From a virus, in the IMG/VR virus record IMGVR_UViG_3300037155_000067, positions 1 to 51,280 of that record: a stretch of DNA of 51,280 nucleotides; one strand, written 5' to 3'. Below are positions 16,563 through 25,225 of the stretch, piece by piece. The notes beneath the pieces were generated by a model. It saw only the letters and a list, made by a program, of their open reading frames with translations. It was not told the DNA's origin and searched no databases. A program made the position numbers and the translations under genes. The stretch's first letter is position 1. Every line of letters starts with the position of its first letter.

Positions 16563-17342
16563 ATGGCCGATGACGAGCAGCTTGATTCTTCGGGGCGGCA
16601 ATTTTCCAAAGACTTCTTCGGAACTCCGCAAGAGGACATCACGAAAGAAAGTCGAGATTTTCTCGAACAGAAAAGATTGCAGGACGCTCTACGCGATGCC
16701 AAGCCAGCAATTCTAAAGGATCGCCGAGGAGTTTTCGAGTCCGCACCGTTACCACCGTCAAGGACGCAGAATCAGCCGCTACGAAGTGATTTCGGTAACG
16801 GCTCGGTAAATCGTCAGCCGCCGAAATCCGATTTTCCTGAACTGACTACGGCATCCGTTACGCAAGTTAAGGGCGTGTCGATACCGAAGATCACCTTCAT
16901 TTGCAGCGACGTTTCGGTTGCGGAAGGTGATCCGCCGGTTGTTTCGAATAAAGTCCACGTCGCCGATGGTGAAATTAACGGTGAATTGCCTGCCGGGATG
17001 GGGGCGGGTAATTTCGTACTCGATCTCACGGACCCGACGGACCAGTTCATTTACGCATACGTGACGTTCGATCCCGAAACGCTCGCCATCACGTCGCGCA
17101 CCGTGGCGGCCACCGACGTAGGATCAATGCCCGAATCGCGCGTTGACGAAGGCGGTGGATTCCTCGTTTACATATTGGCTGAAGCGTTCATGGACGATAA
17201 TGTGCCGCCAAAGTTTCAGGTCGTGAACCGGCGCGTTGGGGATATCAATTTCGAGCTGGTTTACGGATCGCTCAACGGTCAGCCGGCGCTCCTACCGGTC
17301 ACTTCCGAACCTGGCTTCCTCGATCTAACCAGTCTACTTTAA
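16563..17342 (+). CDS. Structural protein, probably tail, 259 aa
   Basis: ATG 16563 lies one base after the previous stop. The first 100 residues are polar and probably extended. The remainder (from GVSIPKITFICSDVSVAEG) is beta-rich, with repeated Gly/Asp turns, as in fibre-attachment proteins. Its TAA overlaps the next ATG. Context between a large tail protein and a collagen-like fibre suggests it links fibre to tail; this is inference. Confidence 0.5.
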   Translation: MADDEQLDSSGRQFSKDFFGTPQEDITKESRDFLEQKRLQDALRDAKPAILKDRRGVFESAPLPPSRTQNQPLRSDFGNGSVNRQPPKSDFPELTTASVTQVKGVSIPKITFICSDVSVAEGDPPVVSNKVHVADGEINGELPAGMGAGNFVLDLTDPTDQFIYAYVTFDPETLAITSRTVAATDVGSMPESRVDEGGGFLVYILAEAFMDDNVPPKFQVVNRRVGDINFELVYGSLNGQPALLPVTSEPGFLDLTSLL

Positions 17343-18373
17343 TGGCAGTAACTCACTGCAAGGTTCCATATCTGGTTGGAACGAAGGTGCTGCGCGATCA
17401 CCAGTACATGCCGACGCTGACCAAGGACGAATACATAATTCTTTTCGGTGGAACGCCGGGCAACCCAGCAGACGAAGCGTCATATAATTTCAACCATCCG
17501 ATTGGGGTAAGCCTCGAAATGATGCAGCGCTTAGCTTGGCGTGTTCGGGAATGGACGATAGCGGCAGGATCATGGTCGAGTCGGTTCATCATTATCGATG
17601 GACCGATTCAAGAACCAGGAAATTTCGCTTTTGTTGACGCAACGGGCACTACGGCAGAATTCAGTTTTGGTCAGAGAATGACGGCAGCTAACGACGATCC
17701 TGACGTATTCGGGAAAAGCGAACGTTCAATCATTGGGCCGTGGGAACTTCAGTCATTGCGAGGTGATTTTTTCCCACGTTTACCTGCACCGAGTCAATTT
17801 ATTTGGAAAACTCTCAGAAATCGCGGGGTAGACGCAAAAGTTGATTCTACTTATCCGGCAGATTTAGGTCACCCGAGAATGAATCATCTCACCTCTTATT
17901 TCATTGAACCCGATCCTCCGCATCCTCCTTTTGATCCCGTTACGGAAACTAACGGAGGCGGATTCGCGCATACATTAGGAATGGAGATCAGGTTTAGAAT
18001 GCTCAGCGATTACGTCGTGTTCGATCCAGTCACCAAATTATTCTACCCTAATATGATTTTCGGTGTGTTTGTTGAGACGGTTCCCGATGGTTCAATAATC
18101 CCCGATGGAATAATATTCAACGCAGAATTTCAGTCCGAATTTGAGGCCGACGGATCGCCTGGAGGAAGTCACGGAAGCGGAACGTTCACGATAGACGCCG
18201 GAGAAGGAAATACGGTCGATGTGCCGATAGCTGTGGCGAATGGCGGACGTTTTACCGCGGGCGCATACGGCGTGACCATGACGGCCACAAAGTTTTGGGA
18301 ATTTAGAAATTCACTCGGGCAACCCGTTTATGATGAACTGACGGGAGTGCAGATCGCTGATCCGTTCGCTTGA
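17342..18373 (+). CDS. Structural protein, probably tail, 343 aa
   Basis: ATG 17342 overlaps the previous TAA. The protein is rich in Phe, Tyr, Trp, Pro and Asp, beta-rich, with no known motif. It includes an aromatic segment MMQRLAWRVREWTIAAGSW near 60-78. Codon use is slightly more AT-rich than its neighbours. It sits immediately before the collagen-like fibre and is likely part of the same tail appendage. Confidence 0.5.
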   Translation: MAVTHCKVPYLVGTKVLRDHQYMPTLTKDEYIILFGGTPGNPADEASYNFNHPIGVSLEMMQRLAWRVREWTIAAGSWSSRFIIIDGPIQEPGNFAFVDATGTTAEFSFGQRMTAANDDPDVFGKSERSIIGPWELQSLRGDFFPRLPAPSQFIWKTLRNRGVDAKVDSTYPADLGHPRMNHLTSYFIEPDPPHPPFDPVTETNGGGFAHTLGMEIRFRMLSDYVVFDPVTKLFYPNMIFGVFVETVPDGSIIPDGIIFNAEFQSEFEADGSPGGSHGSGTFTIDAGEGNTVDVPIAVANGGRFTAGAYGVTMTATKFWEFRNSLGQPVYDELTGVQIADPFA

Positions 18374-18403
18374 CATGTCAATTACAGCCGATGAACCAAT
18401 TTC

Positions 18404-19486
18404 ATGGCTTGCATCGGCCCAACGGGAGCAACTGGCGTCACCGGTCCAACTGGACCAACTGGAGCGTCGTCAACGGGCGCGACTGGGCCAACAGGAATTA
18501 AGGGCGTAACGGGCGTAACGGGATCTTCAGGGGTCACGGGCGTCACCGGAGCGAACGGTCTAACCGGCGCCACGGGACCGAGCGGAGCCACTGGAAGTAC
18601 TGGCCCAACGGGAATTTCAGGTCCGATTGGCACCACGGGTGCCGGCGTTACGGGCGCAACTGGCGCGAGTGGCGTCACGGGTCCAACTGGCGTCACTGGT
18701 CCATCTGGAGGTCCGACCGGGACGACTGGTCCGACTGGGCCGCAAGGAAATACTGGCGTCACGGGAACAACTGGGCCAACTGGGCCATCTGGAGGGCCAA
18801 CAGGGGCCACTGGGCCAACTGGGCCTACTGGAGTGACGGGAGCGAGCGGGACCACGGGCCCAACGGGCATCGGCACGACGGGCACAACGGGCGTTACGGG
18901 TTCAACTGGTCCGTCCGGAGGACCAACGGGCGTTACTGGAGCCACTGGGGCCACTGGTCCCGCGGGAATCACGGGAGCGACAGGTCCGACCGGGGCGGGC
19001 GTCACGGGAGCCACGGGCCCAACTGGCGGCGGCGGCGGCGGCGTGTCCTATATTCTCGTCGAAGATCAGAAAACGACCAATACAAATGGCGGAGATTTCA
19101 ATAGTGGTGCCTGGCAAACACGGGATTTGAACACAAAAGTTGCCGATACTGGAAGTAATGCCTCGGTCGCCTCGAACCAAATCACGCTCGCGGCCGGCAC
19201 GTATCGAGTTTTCGCATCGGCTCCGGCCTACGCGGTTGGACGACATCAAACCCGACTTCAAGATATTACCAACTCGGCAACACTCATCATGGGAACGTGC
19301 GAGTACGGCCAGGGATTAGCCGAAGGAAGATCGTTTATCGCAGGACGATTCACGTTGAGCGGAAGTACGATTATCGAATTGCAACATCAGGGAGAAACGA
19401 CCAGCGGCGGCGGGTTGGGATTCGGTATTGCGACTAATTTCGGGACGCACGAAACCTATTCGCAGGTGCAGCTCGGCAAAGAATAG
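18404..19486 (+). CDS. Collagen-like tail fibre with globular C-terminal head
   Basis: 360 residues. Residues about 4-210 are an almost unbroken Gly-X-Thr/Gly-X-Y collagen repeat ([16 protein letters not shown] type), expected to form a trimeric triple helix. A glycine stretch (GGGGGG) hinges into a 145-residue beta-rich head: [50 protein letters not shown]. This resembles the C1q-like or jelly-roll heads common on phage fibres, which bind the host surface. Minus-strand frames rich in Pro-Val-Thr across this gene are shadows of the repeat. Confidence 0.8.
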   Translation: MACIGPTGATGVTGPTGPTGASSTGATGPTGIKGVTGVTGSSGVTGVTGANGLTGATGPSGATGSTGPTGISGPIGTTGAGVTGATGASGVTGPTGVTGPSGGPTGTTGPTGPQGNTGVTGTTGPTGPSGGPTGATGPTGPTGVTGASGTTGPTGIGTTGTTGVTGSTGPSGGPTGVTGATGATGPAGITGATGPTGAGVTGATGPTGGGGGGVSYILVEDQKTTNTNGGDFNSGAWQTRDLNTKVADTGSNASVASNQITLAAGTYRVFASAPAYAVGRHQTRLQDITNSATLIMGTCEYGQGLAEGRSFIAGRFTLSGSTIIELQHQGETTSGGGLGFGIATNFGTHETYSQVQLGKE

Positions 19487-19499
19487 TTTACGATTTTCG

Positions 19500-19541
19500 T
19501 TGACGGAATTCAGTGAGAGTGATTCACTATGATTCACCGTG
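19500..19541 (+). promoter_or_regulatory. Candidate promoter/operator before the early region
   Basis: TTGACG (19500-19505) is followed by the palindrome AGTGATTCACT (19518-19528). That overlaps TATGAT (19528-19533), a good -10 match, although the spacing between the two boxes (22 bases) is longer than usual. The hexamer GATTCA recurs directly next to it (19521 and 19531). A palindrome lying across a -10 box just before a winged-helix-like gene fits a self-regulated operator; this is inferred. Confidence 0.35.
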
Positions 19542-19787
19542 ACTGAAATTTCGCTACCGGAGCAGCTCCTCAGAACGCTAAAATCTGTTCAATCTGGACT
19601 CGAAACTAGCGAGCAGATTTATCGTCACGACAAAGACCGCCGGGTTATCGGTCGCGGCGCGATCAACAAACGGCTGGAGAAATTGCGTGCGTTAGGATTT
19701 ATCACGCGAGAGCGCATAGGCGTTTTTATTAAATACAAACCTTCAAACCTTCGTGGGACAAGAAACCTAAGCGTCAAGCGCAAGTAA
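19539..19787 (+). CDS. Winged-helix-like DNA-binding protein, 82 aa
   Basis: GTG start at 19539. The protein (MTEISLPEQLLRTLKSVQSG and onward) has helix-rich N and middle parts followed by INKRLEKLRALGFITRERIGVFIKYKPS. This is a recognition-helix-then-wing pattern as in small winged-helix regulators: a helix ending KLRALGFI, then a beta hairpin. It is the first gene of the early region, directly after a palindrome that could be its operator. Regulatory role inferred. Confidence 0.5.
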   Translation: MTEISLPEQLLRTLKSVQSGLETSEQIYRHDKDRRVIGRGAINKRLEKLRALGFITRERIGVFIKYKPSNLRGTRNLSVKRK

Positions 19788-19828
19788 CATTCTCACCGTT
19801 GCGCTGTGCCAGCCCCGCGAACTTTTTT

Positions 19829-20017
19829 ATGATAACCGAAACCGCAACTCAACCTAAGCGAACCAAGCGCTCTACGCTCGCCAAAGAGCTGGATGCGCTC
19901 AGTGAGCTAATTAAACTGCTGAAACCACTGACTAAAGATCAGCGGGACAAAATCATCTCTGCCGCGCAGGAAATGCTGGCACCGAGCGAGCTGGAGAAAA
20001 GTATGGATGTTGGATAA
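19829..20017 (+). CDS. Hypothetical protein, 62 aa
   Basis: I start at ATG 19829 (MITETATQPKRTKRSTLAKE); the frame extends to a TTG at 19799 but that adds a less convincing start. The product is a basic N terminus plus helices (LDALSELIKLLKPLTKDQRD and SELEKSMDVG), possibly a small dimer. It lies just before the RecT gene and may be co-transcribed. No family is recognised. Confidence 0.5.
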   Translation: MITETATQPKRTKRSTLAKELDALSELIKLLKPLTKDQRDKIISAAQEMLAPSELEKSMDVG

Positions 20018-20022
20018 TAATT

Positions 20023-21057
20023 ATGAACGAACTAGCCGAAAAACGTAAAGACATCCGATCCGTAATGGAAGGAATGAAAGGGCAATTTGCCCTCGCCCTT
20101 CCAAAGATGATGACCATTGACCGATTCCTTCGAGTCGCGCTGACGTGCGTGAATAAGAATCCTAAGCTGCTTCTCTGCACTCAAGAGAGTTTACTTGCGT
20201 GCCTTCTGGACTGCGCAGCTCTCGGAATCGAACCGGATGGTCGGCGCGCGCATCTGATACCTTACGGGCAAGTCTGCACGTTGATCATCGATTACAAAGG
20301 AATTGCCGAGCTTGTCCGTAGGTCTGGAGAGGTATCGACCTTGCATTGCGGCATCGTTTATCCGTCGGACGATTTCGATTACGCTTTCGGAACCGGCCAG
20401 TTTCTAAAGCACCGTCCAACGATGATGCCGCGCGAAGGCGAAAAGCCACTGTGCGTTTACTCATACGTGAAACTCAAGGACGGACAGGAAGATTTCGATG
20501 TCATGTCGATAGAAGATGTCGAACGTGTTCGGAAACGGAGTCGCGCTGGCACAAATGGACCTTGGGTAACGGACTTTGACGAGATGGCGAAAAAGACGGT
20601 TTTCCGTCGGCATTCAAAATGGTTGCCGCTATCTCCAGAGCTACGCGACAAGCTGGAAAAAGACGACGAGCCTTTAACCGAGCAGGAACGTTTAGCCGCG
20701 GCTAAACCAGCGCAAGTGTCTAATATTCAATTCGGAGAAGCGTTATCTCCGGAAGCAACGGAAACCGCAGCAGGGAATGCGGCAACTCCAAAGCGAAACA
20801 GACGGACAAAGGCCGAGATGGAAGCTGCCAGAGCGAAGGAAGAAAAACCAGAAGCGCCTGCAACCGCGACGCCGCTGGAGGGTCTAACAAATCTAATGAG
20901 GACCAGCTTAATTTTGGAAAAGGATTTGCTCGTTTATCTTTTCGCCCAGCTTGTAATCGAGCAAGGCGATACACTCGCGACGTTATCAGAAGAAAAGATC
21001 AAGTACGTCGTCGATAACTGGGTTGATATCGCGCAGGCGATTAAGAGAGACGAATGA
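20023..21057 (+). CDS. recT: RecT-family single-strand annealing protein
   Basis: 344 residues. The N-terminal 215 residues match the RecT annealing core: MTIDRFLRVALTCVNKNPKL, ESLLACLLDCAALGIEPDGR, HLIPYGQVCTLIIDYKGIAE, and MAKKTVFRRHSKWLPLSPEL. RecT proteins coat single-stranded DNA and pair complementary strands in phage recombination and replication. The C-terminal 120 residues form a charged linker (KRNRRTKAEMEAARAKEEKP) and a small helical domain. Its stop overlaps the start of the exonuclease that should supply its substrate, the usual two-gene system. Confidence 0.9.
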   Translation: MNELAEKRKDIRSVMEGMKGQFALALPKMMTIDRFLRVALTCVNKNPKLLLCTQESLLACLLDCAALGIEPDGRRAHLIPYGQVCTLIIDYKGIAELVRRSGEVSTLHCGIVYPSDDFDYAFGTGQFLKHRPTMMPREGEKPLCVYSYVKLKDGQEDFDVMSIEDVERVRKRSRAGTNGPWVTDFDEMAKKTVFRRHSKWLPLSPELRDKLEKDDEPLTEQERLAAAKPAQVSNIQFGEALSPEATETAAGNAATPKRNRRTKAEMEAARAKEEKPEAPATATPLEGLTNLMRTSLILEKDLLVYLFAQLVIEQGDTLATLSEEKIKYVVDNWVDIAQAIKRDE

Positions 21058-21923
21058 GAACTGGAATTTTCGAAATGCCGATGGCTCAGTACCTCACTGA
21101 GCACGGGGTAAGTCAGAGCGCTTTGAAGCACCTCGCGCGTTCTCCGGCCCACTTGCGCGAATATCTCGACCACCCGAAGCCTTCGACGCCGGATCAGATT
21201 ATAGGAACATTGGAACATCTTCTAGTATTTCAAGATGGACTTTTCGAGTCGTCACACTGGGTTAAGCCTGCTACCTACACGAACAAGAAAGGCGAAATCA
21301 AAAAGTGGAATGGGAACGCTACGGAGTGCAAGGACTGGCTTTACGCTCACGAAGATAGACCGGTAATTTCTCAAGATAGCTACGAGTCGATCATCGCGAT
21401 GCAGAACGAGGTGTTCTTGCATCCGGCAGCCGCGTTGGCCCTCACTCAAGGTAAACCTGAGCAATCGCTTTTCTGTGAGGATGCTGAGACAGGCTTGCAG
21501 CTCAAGTGTCGTTGCGACTGGATGAGCGGAAACTCGATCGTGGACCTCAAAAAATGCCAGGACGCGAGCCCGAACGGATTCGCAAAGACGGTCGCGAATT
21601 ATGGGTATGATCTGCAAGCCGCGGTGAATCTTGAAATCTGCCGCGTGCTCGAGCTAGGTAAGGAGAATTTTATCTTCATAGCCGTCGAGGACAAGCCGCC
21701 GTTTGCCGTTGGGGTCTACCAGCTTGACGCGGCATCGGTTGCAGTTGGTTATTCAAAGTTTCGGCGATTGCTCACGAAATATCTCGAATGCGTCTCGACT
21801 GACCGATGGCCCGCATACAGTTCAAACATCGAATACCTGAGCTTGCCAAAATGGGCATCTACGGTTGAATTCAACGCGCAGCTTCTCGAAGATCAGCCGG
21901 CTGTTCCCGCTTTGGAGGTATGA
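21054..21923 (+). CDS. RecE-like PD-(D/E)xK exonuclease
   Basis: 289 residues; ATG 21054 overlaps the recT stop. It resembles the nuclease domain of exonuclease VIII (RecE / PDDEXK_1). There is an early GTLEHLLVF (51-59), EQSLF at 136-140, then LKCRCDWMSG with Asp155 and IVDLKKCQDA with Asp164 and Lys166 as the D...DxK core, and YGYDLQAAVN (183-192) as the conserved last helix. These enzymes resect one strand of linear double-stranded DNA, producing the tails used by RecT. Pairing with RecT makes the assignment strong. Confidence 0.85.
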   Translation: MRTGIFEMPMAQYLTEHGVSQSALKHLARSPAHLREYLDHPKPSTPDQIIGTLEHLLVFQDGLFESSHWVKPATYTNKKGEIKKWNGNATECKDWLYAHEDRPVISQDSYESIIAMQNEVFLHPAAALALTQGKPEQSLFCEDAETGLQLKCRCDWMSGNSIVDLKKCQDASPNGFAKTVANYGYDLQAAVNLEICRVLELGKENFIFIAVEDKPPFAVGVYQLDAASVAVGYSKFRRLLTKYLECVSTDRWPAYSSNIEYLSLPKWASTVEFNAQLLEDQPAVPALEV

Positions 21924-22027
21924 ACCTATTTATTGGAGTGAGTATTGGACTATGGCTACTTGGATTTGCCATTTATGTTACCAGTCTTGAAGAACGAATT
22001 AAAGCTTTAGAAAAGAAGTTGAGATGA
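21920..22027 (+). CDS. Single-pass membrane peptide, 35 aa
   Basis: ATG 21920 overlaps the exonuclease stop; its TGA overlaps the next ATG. MNLFIGVSIGLWLLGFAIYV forms a transmembrane helix and the rest (TSLEERIKALEKKLR) is a short amphipathic helix. Size and layout are typical of phage small membrane proteins; role unknown. Confidence 0.5.
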   Translation: MNLFIGVSIGLWLLGFAIYVTSLEERIKALEKKLR

Positions 22028-22227
22028 CCGACTACGAACGCGCTGACCACGAGGAGCTTGAAGAAGTTGAAGTCACACGAAAATGCGGCCGCTGTTCGGA
22101 CGAATTCCTGAGCGTGCCTCGCAGGGTTCGGCCACTATTCATCCCGCTAATGTGCGATAGCTGTAATAAAATTATTGGCGATGAACGCAAAAATACAAAG
22201 CTATGTCCGACATCGGCACAATCCTAG
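22024..22227 (+). CDS. Small zinc-ribbon protein, 67 aa
   Basis: Acidic N terminus (MTDYERADHEELEEVEV), then two Cys pairs CGRC and CDSC separated by about 20 residues, as in a zinc ribbon. It could bind nucleic acid or a protein. The last 25 bases overlap the next gene in another frame. Start overlaps the previous stop. Confidence 0.55.
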   Translation: MTDYERADHEELEEVEVTRKCGRCSDEFLSVPRRVRPLFIPLMCDSCNKIIGDERKNTKLCPTSAQS

Positions 22228-22526
22228 ATACAATTAGCAAGAGAGCGGAAGCAGCGACACCGGGGCCGTGGGAGTTTGAAAATCGACCTGATAATCAATT
22301 TGTGAACGCCGGAAACATTAACATTTGCGCCCTAGCTGGAATCTTTGCGCACACAGAGGATTTTCAATTCATCGCAGCCGCCAGAACAGACGTACCCGCG
22401 CTAGACAAAGCACTGCGAAGAGCAATGGAATGCGTGAATTACATGGCAGTTTCAGGAACATTCTGCACGCGAGCACTTGAAACGAAAGACGAGATCGCTT
22501 CAATCCTTTCGGGTGGAAAGCCATGA
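22203..22526 (+). CDS. Phage Ead/Ea22-type small protein (TPGPWE motif), copy A
   Basis: 107 residues. It has the widespread phage signature RAEAATPGPWEFEN at about 17-30 and FQFIAAARTDVPALDKALRR at about 58-77, found in many accessory early-region proteins of unknown function. A second, diverged copy lies at 22822-23307 with matching ends. The start overlaps the previous gene by 25 bases. Confidence 0.65.
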   Translation: MSDIGTILDTISKRAEAATPGPWEFENRPDNQFVNAGNINICALAGIFAHTEDFQFIAAARTDVPALDKALRRAMECVNYMAVSGTFCTRALETKDEIASILSGGKP

Positions 22527-22825
22527 CCACCAAAAATAAACAACAGCAGCACACGCCGACGCCGTGTTGTGAGCACGACCATAATAAAGACGGGAATTGC
22601 GACCGACATCCAGAAGGGAGGCCAAGGGTGTTTGACGACGAGAAACAACAGCGGCAAGCGGAAATTAAACACCTCACTGAATCGAGAAAAGCGCTGCTTG
22701 AGGCGTGCAAAAAGCTCGCATCCAGACTCGATGGAAGTCCTCGGAACATGACATATCAAATTACTGACCCTGAATTAGTGTCGATAGCTGACGCAGCCAT
22801 AGCATTGGCAGAGGAAAAGCCATGA
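22523..22825 (+). CDS. Hypothetical early protein, 100 aa
   Basis: Begins MTTKNKQQQHTPTPCCEHDH, with a Cys/His cluster (CCEHDHNKDGNCDRH) that could hold a metal. A helix with coiled-coil character follows (KQQRQAEIKHLTESRKALLE) and then a C-terminal segment ending ADAAIALAEEKP. ATG overlaps the previous stop and its TGA overlaps the next ATG. No family is recognised; it belongs to the accessory cluster. Confidence 0.55.
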   Translation: MTTKNKQQQHTPTPCCEHDHNKDGNCDRHPEGRPRVFDDEKQQRQAEIKHLTESRKALLEACKKLASRLDGSPRNMTYQITDPELVSIADAAIALAEEKP

Positions 22826-23307
22826 ACGACATCGACACAATCCTGAACGCTCTCAGCCAGAGAGCGGAAGTGGCGACATCGGGGCCATGCGAACAAAAAT
22901 GGGAGAAGTCTAATCTCAATTACTGGCATGGAGAATACCAAGCCCGACTTAGATATATGGCGGAAGCCTTAGAGGAAAGCGAAATTTGGTTGCTCTACGT
23001 CACGTCCACGACAGACAGTGATACTTACCTGAAAGCTGATAGCACACTCCAAAAAGTAAGATCATCCCTGCAATATAAACCAAGCAACGAAGTTTTGGAA
23101 GGCGAGAAAAGGAAAACGAAACCGATCCTTTGCCATCGGCAGCCAGAATCAGACGTGCCCGCTCTAGTCAAAGCAGTGCGAAGGCAAAGAACTATTATTT
23201 CGGGTTTGATGTTGTCGCTTCGAGATCCACGCGCGGAAATGTATGACGCCGAGATCGCTTCAATCCTTTCAGGGAATGAAAATAGTAAGCCACCTGCTCG
23301 ACATTAA
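22822..23307 (+). CDS. Phage Ead/Ea22-type small protein, diverged copy B
   Basis: 161 residues. The start (MNDIDTILNALSQRAEVATS) and the end (SDVPALVKAVRRQ ... AEIASILSG) match copy A at 22203 at both protein and DNA level, while the middle 70 residues are unrelated and longer. The core TPGPWE has become TSGPCE, losing the conserved Trp. Most likely a tandem duplication in which the middle was replaced. Confidence 0.6.
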   Translation: MNDIDTILNALSQRAEVATSGPCEQKWEKSNLNYWHGEYQARLRYMAEALEESEIWLLYVTSTTDSDTYLKADSTLQKVRSSLQYKPSNEVLEGEKRKTKPILCHRQPESDVPALVKAVRRQRTIISGLMLSLRDPRAEMYDAEIASILSGNENSKPPARH

Positions 23308-23500
23308 CGGCAACTGTTCCCGGTGCGCATTGCGACTCAACGGTCTGCCACTGCACGCCATAGTTCCGGCTGAAATTGGCGACCGAATTGGTGTCATATC
23401 GGATCTCAAAACTAGCGAGAATAGTGCATACATCATTTTGAAACCTGAGCACGACTCGAACCAGCTTTGCATCCCGGTCGCGAAGGAGTCCATCCCGTGA
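23276..23500 (+). CDS. Small Cys-pair protein, 74 aa
   Basis: ATG 23276 lies inside the end of the previous gene (32-base overlap). The protein (MKIVSHLLDINGNCSRCALR onward) has a CxxC followed by a beta-rich stretch (HAIVPAEIGDRIGVISDLKT). This could be a small OB- or SH3-like domain. Role unknown. Confidence 0.5.
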   Translation: MKIVSHLLDINGNCSRCALRLNGLPLHAIVPAEIGDRIGVISDLKTSENSAYIILKPEHDSNQLCIPVAKESIP

Positions 23501-23520
23501 AAATAAAGCTTGCTGGCGTA

Positions 23521-23535
23521 ATATTATAGTAATAT
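23521..23535. promoter_or_regulatory. AT-rich palindrome
   Basis: ATATTA-TAG-TAATAT is a perfect inverted repeat in the short gap before the replication initiator-like gene. It could be an operator or part of an origin. No good paired -35 box is seen. Confidence 0.3.
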
Positions 23536-23545
23536 ATGACGGATT

Positions 23546-24334
23546 ATGTATTGCAAGCTCTTCGCTTCTCTCTATCAAGGAACGTTGCGCGGGGCGTCGC
23601 ATGAAATTCTGGTTTTCACCAATCTGCTGGCCCACGCCGGCCGGGATGGCGTGGTCGACAAGCATTTTCGGGCCATCTCCGAAGAGACGGGATTGACGGT
23701 CAACGAGGTGAAGCAGGCCATACTCACGCTCGAGTCTCCAGATCCGGAAAGTCGCTCTCCCGACGAGGACGGCGCCCGCATTGTTCGGATGGACGAACAC
23801 CGCGTATGGGGTTGGCGGGTAGTTAATTACGGGAAATATAGAGCCATACGAAGCGAAGAAGATCGGGCCGAACAAAACAGAATTTCGCAACAGCGATGGC
23901 GTAATAAAAATAAGCCAGCGTCAGCCACAGTAAGCCATGATAAGCCACGGTCAGCCCAAGGAGAGGGAGAAGCAGAAGCAGATGGAGAGAGAAGAGGCGC
24001 GAACAAGTCGCGCGCGCCCTCAGATGATTTGGAATGGATGGCCGGACTCCGAGACGATCCTGCCTACAAGGGCGTCGACGTTGCCCGTGAGCACGCAAAA
24101 GCCGTACGGTGGTGCAAGGAGAATCGTCGGCAGCTCAGCCGGAGGTTTTTTATCAACTGGCTCAACAATGCTGATCGGAACCTCGATGTAAAATTCAAGC
24201 CGGGGTCGACGACCGTTAAACCGGTGCCATGTCGACCAAAAGAATTGACTGACGAGCAGATCGAGAAAAATAAGGCGTTCATCAGGAAGAGCGTCGGAAA
24301 GCTAAAAACTCAGATGGGAGATTCACTTTTATGA
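23546..24334 (+). CDS. Replication initiator-like winged-helix protein (DnaD-like)
   Basis: 262 residues. The first 95 form a winged-helix domain: MYCKLFASLYQGTLRGASHE, ILVFTNLLAHAGRDGVVDKH, SEETGLTVNEVKQAILTLES and HRVWGWRVVNYGKYR. This is the layout of phage replisome organiser proteins that sample host DnaD/DnaB loaders. A charged low-complexity linker (about 108-155) follows, with a C-terminal helical domain (EWMAGLRDDPAYKGV, WCKENRRQLSRRFFINWLN). It probably recruits the host helicase, as the phage has no polymerase or helicase of its own. Confidence 0.65.
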   Translation: MYCKLFASLYQGTLRGASHEILVFTNLLAHAGRDGVVDKHFRAISEETGLTVNEVKQAILTLESPDPESRSPDEDGARIVRMDEHRVWGWRVVNYGKYRAIRSEEDRAEQNRISQQRWRNKNKPASATVSHDKPRSAQGEGEAEADGERRGANKSRAPSDDLEWMAGLRDDPAYKGVDVAREHAKAVRWCKENRRQLSRRFFINWLNNADRNLDVKFKPGSTTVKPVPCRPKELTDEQIEKNKAFIRKSVGKLKTQMGDSLL

Positions 24335-24930
24335 AAATCGAAAATGGAATGGTGATCGACGAAACGCGTCCGTGGCTCGGCGGGTTCAAACCCGGTCCGC
24401 TTGGTGATGAGGCAACGTATTTCCCTAGCCTGTGGATTTACCTCGTGGAAAAAATGGGCATCAAATCGGTCTGCGACATAGGGTGCGGAGCGGGAATAGC
24501 CGTCAAATTCTTCGAGGAATTGCTAGAGCCCAGTGACGTCATGGGAATTGACGGAATCGCGCAGGATCACCCGTCAATCCTTGAGCACGATTACACGCTC
24601 GGCCCGTTCGTACCTCTCGGCGGCGATTACGATTTAGTGTGGTGTTGCGAATTTTTAGAGCACCTGGCCGAGCAATACCTGCCAAACATCCTTTCGACGA
24701 TTCGATGCGGGAAACTAGTATTGTTGACGCACGCGGAGCCGGGACAAGCAGGGCATCACCACGTCAATTGCCAGACCGCAGATTACTGGAAAGGCGTCAT
24801 GGCCTCGATCGGTTACCGATATGACATCAACGTGACGCAAGTGTGCCGACTGAAAGCTGCCGAAAATACGTCGCCCTGGAATCACTTCACCCGCTCCGGC
24901 ATGGCTTTTGCGCGACATGAAATTTTATGA
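24331..24930 (+). CDS. Class I SAM-dependent methyltransferase
   Basis: 199 residues; start overlaps the previous stop. SAM-binding loop SVCDIGCGAGIAVKFFEE at about 46-63, acidic strand end DVMGIDGI at 69-76, and YDLVWCCEFLEHLAEQYLP at about 99-117 as the post-motif region. No target-recognition domain or DPPY-type motif is present, so a small molecule, glycan or protein target is likelier than DNA. Placed between replication genes and a nuclease. It is not closely similar to the other methyltransferase at 4484. Confidence 0.75.
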   Translation: MKIENGMVIDETRPWLGGFKPGPLGDEATYFPSLWIYLVEKMGIKSVCDIGCGAGIAVKFFEELLEPSDVMGIDGIAQDHPSILEHDYTLGPFVPLGGDYDLVWCCEFLEHLAEQYLPNILSTIRCGKLVLLTHAEPGQAGHHHVNCQTADYWKGVMASIGYRYDINVTQVCRLKAAENTSPWNHFTRSGMAFARHEIL

Positions 24931-25205
24931 ATAAAACAGCGATCATCTATAGCAAAGAAGAAGCTCTAGCGATGGAGCCGCAAAATCGGCCAATGAATTA
25001 TCGCGTTCCCTCGAAAATCTATCACGACGCATTTGAATTCGCTGGGTCTGCTTCGATGTGCTGGAAACCAATACCAAGTGGAGTATTTTCGTCTGAGGAA
25101 GCGGAGAAGTTTACGATAGACTTTCTATTCAAGGTCGCAGCCGAACTTGAAAAAGGTGGGCTTAAATATGAAAATTGGCCGAAGGCGTGGAAGGAGCCCA
25201 CATAA
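24927..25205 (+). CDS. Hypothetical protein, 92 aa
   Basis: ATG overlaps the methyltransferase stop. Mixed charged and aromatic protein (MNKTAIIYSKEEALAMEPQN), with a helical end (EEAEKFTIDFLFKVAAELEK). It contains a YENWPKAW segment. No family is recognised. Confidence 0.5.
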   Translation: MNKTAIIYSKEEALAMEPQNRPMNYRVPSKIYHDAFEFAGSASMCWKPIPSGVFSSEEAEKFTIDFLFKVAAELEKGGLKYENWPKAWKEPT

Positions 25206-25225
25206 AACGCGGTCTTGAGATCACG

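Noticed and set aside
18382-19014. Long minus-strand frames rich in Pro-Val-Thr-Pro (also at 40911-42494 and 45356-45559)
   Set aside because: They are reverse-strand shadows of the collagen-like Gly-X-Thr repeats; no independent start signals.
23518-23545. Firm origin of replication call at the AT-rich palindrome
   Set aside because: Only one short palindrome; no iterons or DnaA-box set were seen.
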